A stretch of 6,845 bases of DNA from JBBQSF01 sp038214085 (GTDB lineage: Bacteria; Bacteroidota; Bacteroidia; Bacteroidales; CG2-30-32-10): positions 1 to 6,845 of the forward strand of contig JBBQSF010000149.1 of the NCBI GenBank assembly GCA_038214085.1. The letters are read 5' to 3'. Shown piece after piece: positions 6,160 to 6,845 of the stretch. Position 1 is the stretch's first letter. Every line of letters begins with the position of its first letter. The notes below the pieces were generated by a model. The model was given only the letters and a program-made list of their open reading frames with translations. It was not told the origin of the DNA and searched no databases. A program made the position numbers and the translations under genes.

Positions 6160-6199
6160 ATAAAACATAAAAATATATTATTATTTCGGTTGTAACTGA
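6146..6199. repeat. 11-bp inverted repeat in the divergent ATPase/yjbQ promoter region
   Basis: TCAGTTATAAC at 6146-6156 and GTTGTAACTGA at 6189-6199 are inverted copies with a single G-U-type mismatch, separated by 32 A/T-rich bases. The left arm contains the perfect 8-bp palindrome GTTATAAC (6149-6156), whose last base is the edge of the ATPase -33 box. Half-site centres are about 43 bp apart, close to four helical turns. This could be a paired operator or chance; no regulator gene is next to it. Confidence 0.35.
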
Positions 6200-6299
6200 T
6201 AAAAAATAAGAAATATTCAAATTAATCAAGCGCATTGGTCAATAATTAATATTATTTTAACATCTTAAAGAGAAATAATCTTAATTCTGATTTTTTTTT

Positions 6300-6307
6300 C
6301 AATTTTG
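6300..6307 (+). promoter_or_regulatory. Possible -7 box for yjbQ
   Basis: CAATTTTG matches TAnnTTTG at 5 of the 6 fixed positions and lies 18 bases before the ATG at 6326, so the leader would be about 12 bases. A nine-T run (6291-6299) directly precedes it. No -33 TTTG is visible at the expected distance. The in-frame TTG at 6305 overlaps this box, another reason to prefer ATG 6326 as the start. Confidence 0.3.
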
Positions 6308-6325
6308 CATTATAAAAATTATACA

Positions 6326-6739
6326 ATGAAAAGTTTTAGAAAAGAATTGTGGTTTAATACCGAAAAAAGATATCAGCTTATTCATATTACATCGCAGGTT
6401 CAGCAGGCACTTGCTGAAAGTGGAATTAAAGAAGGTTTATGTCTGGTGAATGCAATGCATATTACGGCAAGTGTTTTTATCAATGATAACGAAAGTGGCT
6501 TGCATGCTGATTATCTTGAATGGCTTGAAAAACTTGCACCATACAGCAGAGATGGATACAGGCACAATGTGGGCGAAGATAATGGCGATGCGCATTTAAA
6601 AAGGCAAATCATGGGAAGGGAAGTGGTGGTTGCTGTAACAAACGGCCAACTTGATCTTGGTCCTTGGGAAGCTGTTTTTTACGGAGAATTTGACGGAAAA
6701 CGCAGAAAAAGAGTCCTGATTAAGATTATTGGGGAGTGA
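6326..6739 (+). CDS. yjbQ: YjbQ/UPF0047 family protein (secondary thiamine-phosphate synthase-like)
   Basis: 137 residues from the ATG at 6326-6328; stop TGA at 6737-6739. This is the usual length for the family. Conserved blocks in order: NAMHITASVFIND (42-54) with His45, YRHN (78-81) with His80, GEDNGDAHLKRQIMG (83-97) with His90, GQLDLGPWEAVFYGEFDG (107-124), and the basic KRRKRV (125-130) before the final strand. The three histidines cluster in known YjbQ structures and probably bind a metal or phosphate. E. coli YjbQ can partly replace ThiE (thiamine-phosphate synthase) when overproduced, which gave the family its name, but its normal role is uncertain. No thiamine gene or TPP riboswitch is visible nearby. 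It is divergent from the ATPase gene, and no terminator is obvious before the repeat array that follows. Confidence 0.9.
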   Translation: MKSFRKELWFNTEKRYQLIHITSQVQQALAESGIKEGLCLVNAMHITASVFINDNESGLHADYLEWLEKLAPYSRDGYRHNVGEDNGDAHLKRQIMGREVVVAVTNGQLDLGPWEAVFYGEFDGKRRKRVLIKIIGE

Positions 6740-6746
6740 GTTTTTG

Positions 6747-6845
6747 TGTAGAGTTTAGACATGCCTAGCGGCAGTTAAAAGTTCAGAGTTTAGAGTGCAG
6801 AATTTAGAATTCAGAGTGTAGAATTTAGAGTTCAGAATTCAGAGT
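6747..6845. repeat. Degenerate 7-bp tandem repeat array, running off the window
   Basis: From 6782 nine heptamers follow without a break: TTCAGAG, TTTAGAG, TGCAGAA, TTTAGAA, TTCAGAG, TGTAGAA, TTTAGAG, TTCAGAA, TTCAGAG. The consensus is T(T/G)(C/T)AGA(G/A). TTAAAAG (6775-6781) precedes them, and TGTAGAG, TTTAGAC (6747-6760) lie before a 14-base interruption that keeps the 7-base phase. All frames contain stop codons, so it is not coding. It begins 8 bases after the yjbQ stop and continues past the end of the window. Similar GAGTTTAGAG-like arrays are familiar to me from Bacteroidota intergenic DNA; function unknown. Confidence 0.8.
6760..6774. repeat. Small hairpin interrupting the heptamer array
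   Basis: CATGCC-TAGC-GGCAG: TGCC (6762-6765) pairs with GGCA (6770-6773) around TAGC. It is G/C-rich against an A/T-rich background and occupies exactly two heptamer lengths (6761-6774). No T-run follows, so it is a poor terminator. It looks like an inserted short palindromic repeat. Confidence 0.5.

Noticed and set aside
6305..6325. TTG start adding seven residues to YjbQ
   Set aside because: The extension is not typical of the family, TTG is a rare start, and it overlaps the candidate -7 box; ATG 6326 gives the usual length.
6747..6845. CRISPR array at the right edge
   Set aside because: Units are only 7 bp, contiguous and without spacers; it is a simple tandem repeat.

Overview
The window looks like a stretch of chromosome from a low-GC member of the Bacteroidota. 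Four things support this. The first, cut-off gene ends in a type IX secretion (Por) C-terminal sorting signal, which is confined to that phylum. Genes are preceded by matches to the Bacteroidota promoter -7 box TAnnTTTG rather than by clear Shine-Dalgarno sequences. The tRNA gene carries no CCA. Intergenic DNA is very A/T-rich and holds short palindromes and heptamer repeats of a kind I recall from this phylum. The aryl-pyruvate:ferredoxin oxidoreductase genes hint at anaerobic or facultative amino-acid metabolism. I cannot name a genus.

Layout: (1) 2-133, + strand: 3' end of a large secreted protein gene, followed by a strong bidirectional terminator at 162-191. The rest of the gap to 301 shows nothing I can support. 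(2) 302-1231, - strand: a secreted or periplasmic protein with YD-like repeats. (3) 1232-1663: spacer with an 18-bp-stem terminator, a CAU-anticodon tRNA on the - strand, and just upstream of it a partial copy of the tRNA 5' half split by an 18-bp perfect palindrome. (4) 1664-3852, - strand: iorB and iorA, overlapping by 4 bases (ATGA). They encode a two-subunit indolepyruvate-type oxidoreductase whose alpha subunit lacks the usual C-terminal 2[4Fe-4S] domain. (5) 3973-4722, - strand: mtnP, methylthioadenosine phosphorylase. (6) 4900-6114, - strand: an AAA_14/DUF4143 ATPase with a near-consensus Bacteroidota promoter that argues for an ATG start 15 bases inside the longest reading frame. (7) 6326-6739, + strand: a YjbQ/UPF0047 protein, divergent from the ATPase. 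(8) 6747-6845: a degenerate 7-bp tandem repeat running off the window, interrupted in phase by a small hairpin.

Apart from the iorAB operon, the genes look like independent units: every gap has its own candidate promoter or terminator, and the functions (aromatic or keto-acid metabolism, 5'-methylthioadenosine salvage, a stand-alone ATPase, a thiamine-phosphate-synthase-like protein) do not form one pathway. I found no CRISPR array, prophage, insertion sequence, toxin-antitoxin pair or evident new multi-gene system. The most unusual material is non-coding: the split tRNA copy with its palindrome, the heptamer array, and an inverted repeat between the divergent ATPase and YjbQ genes.
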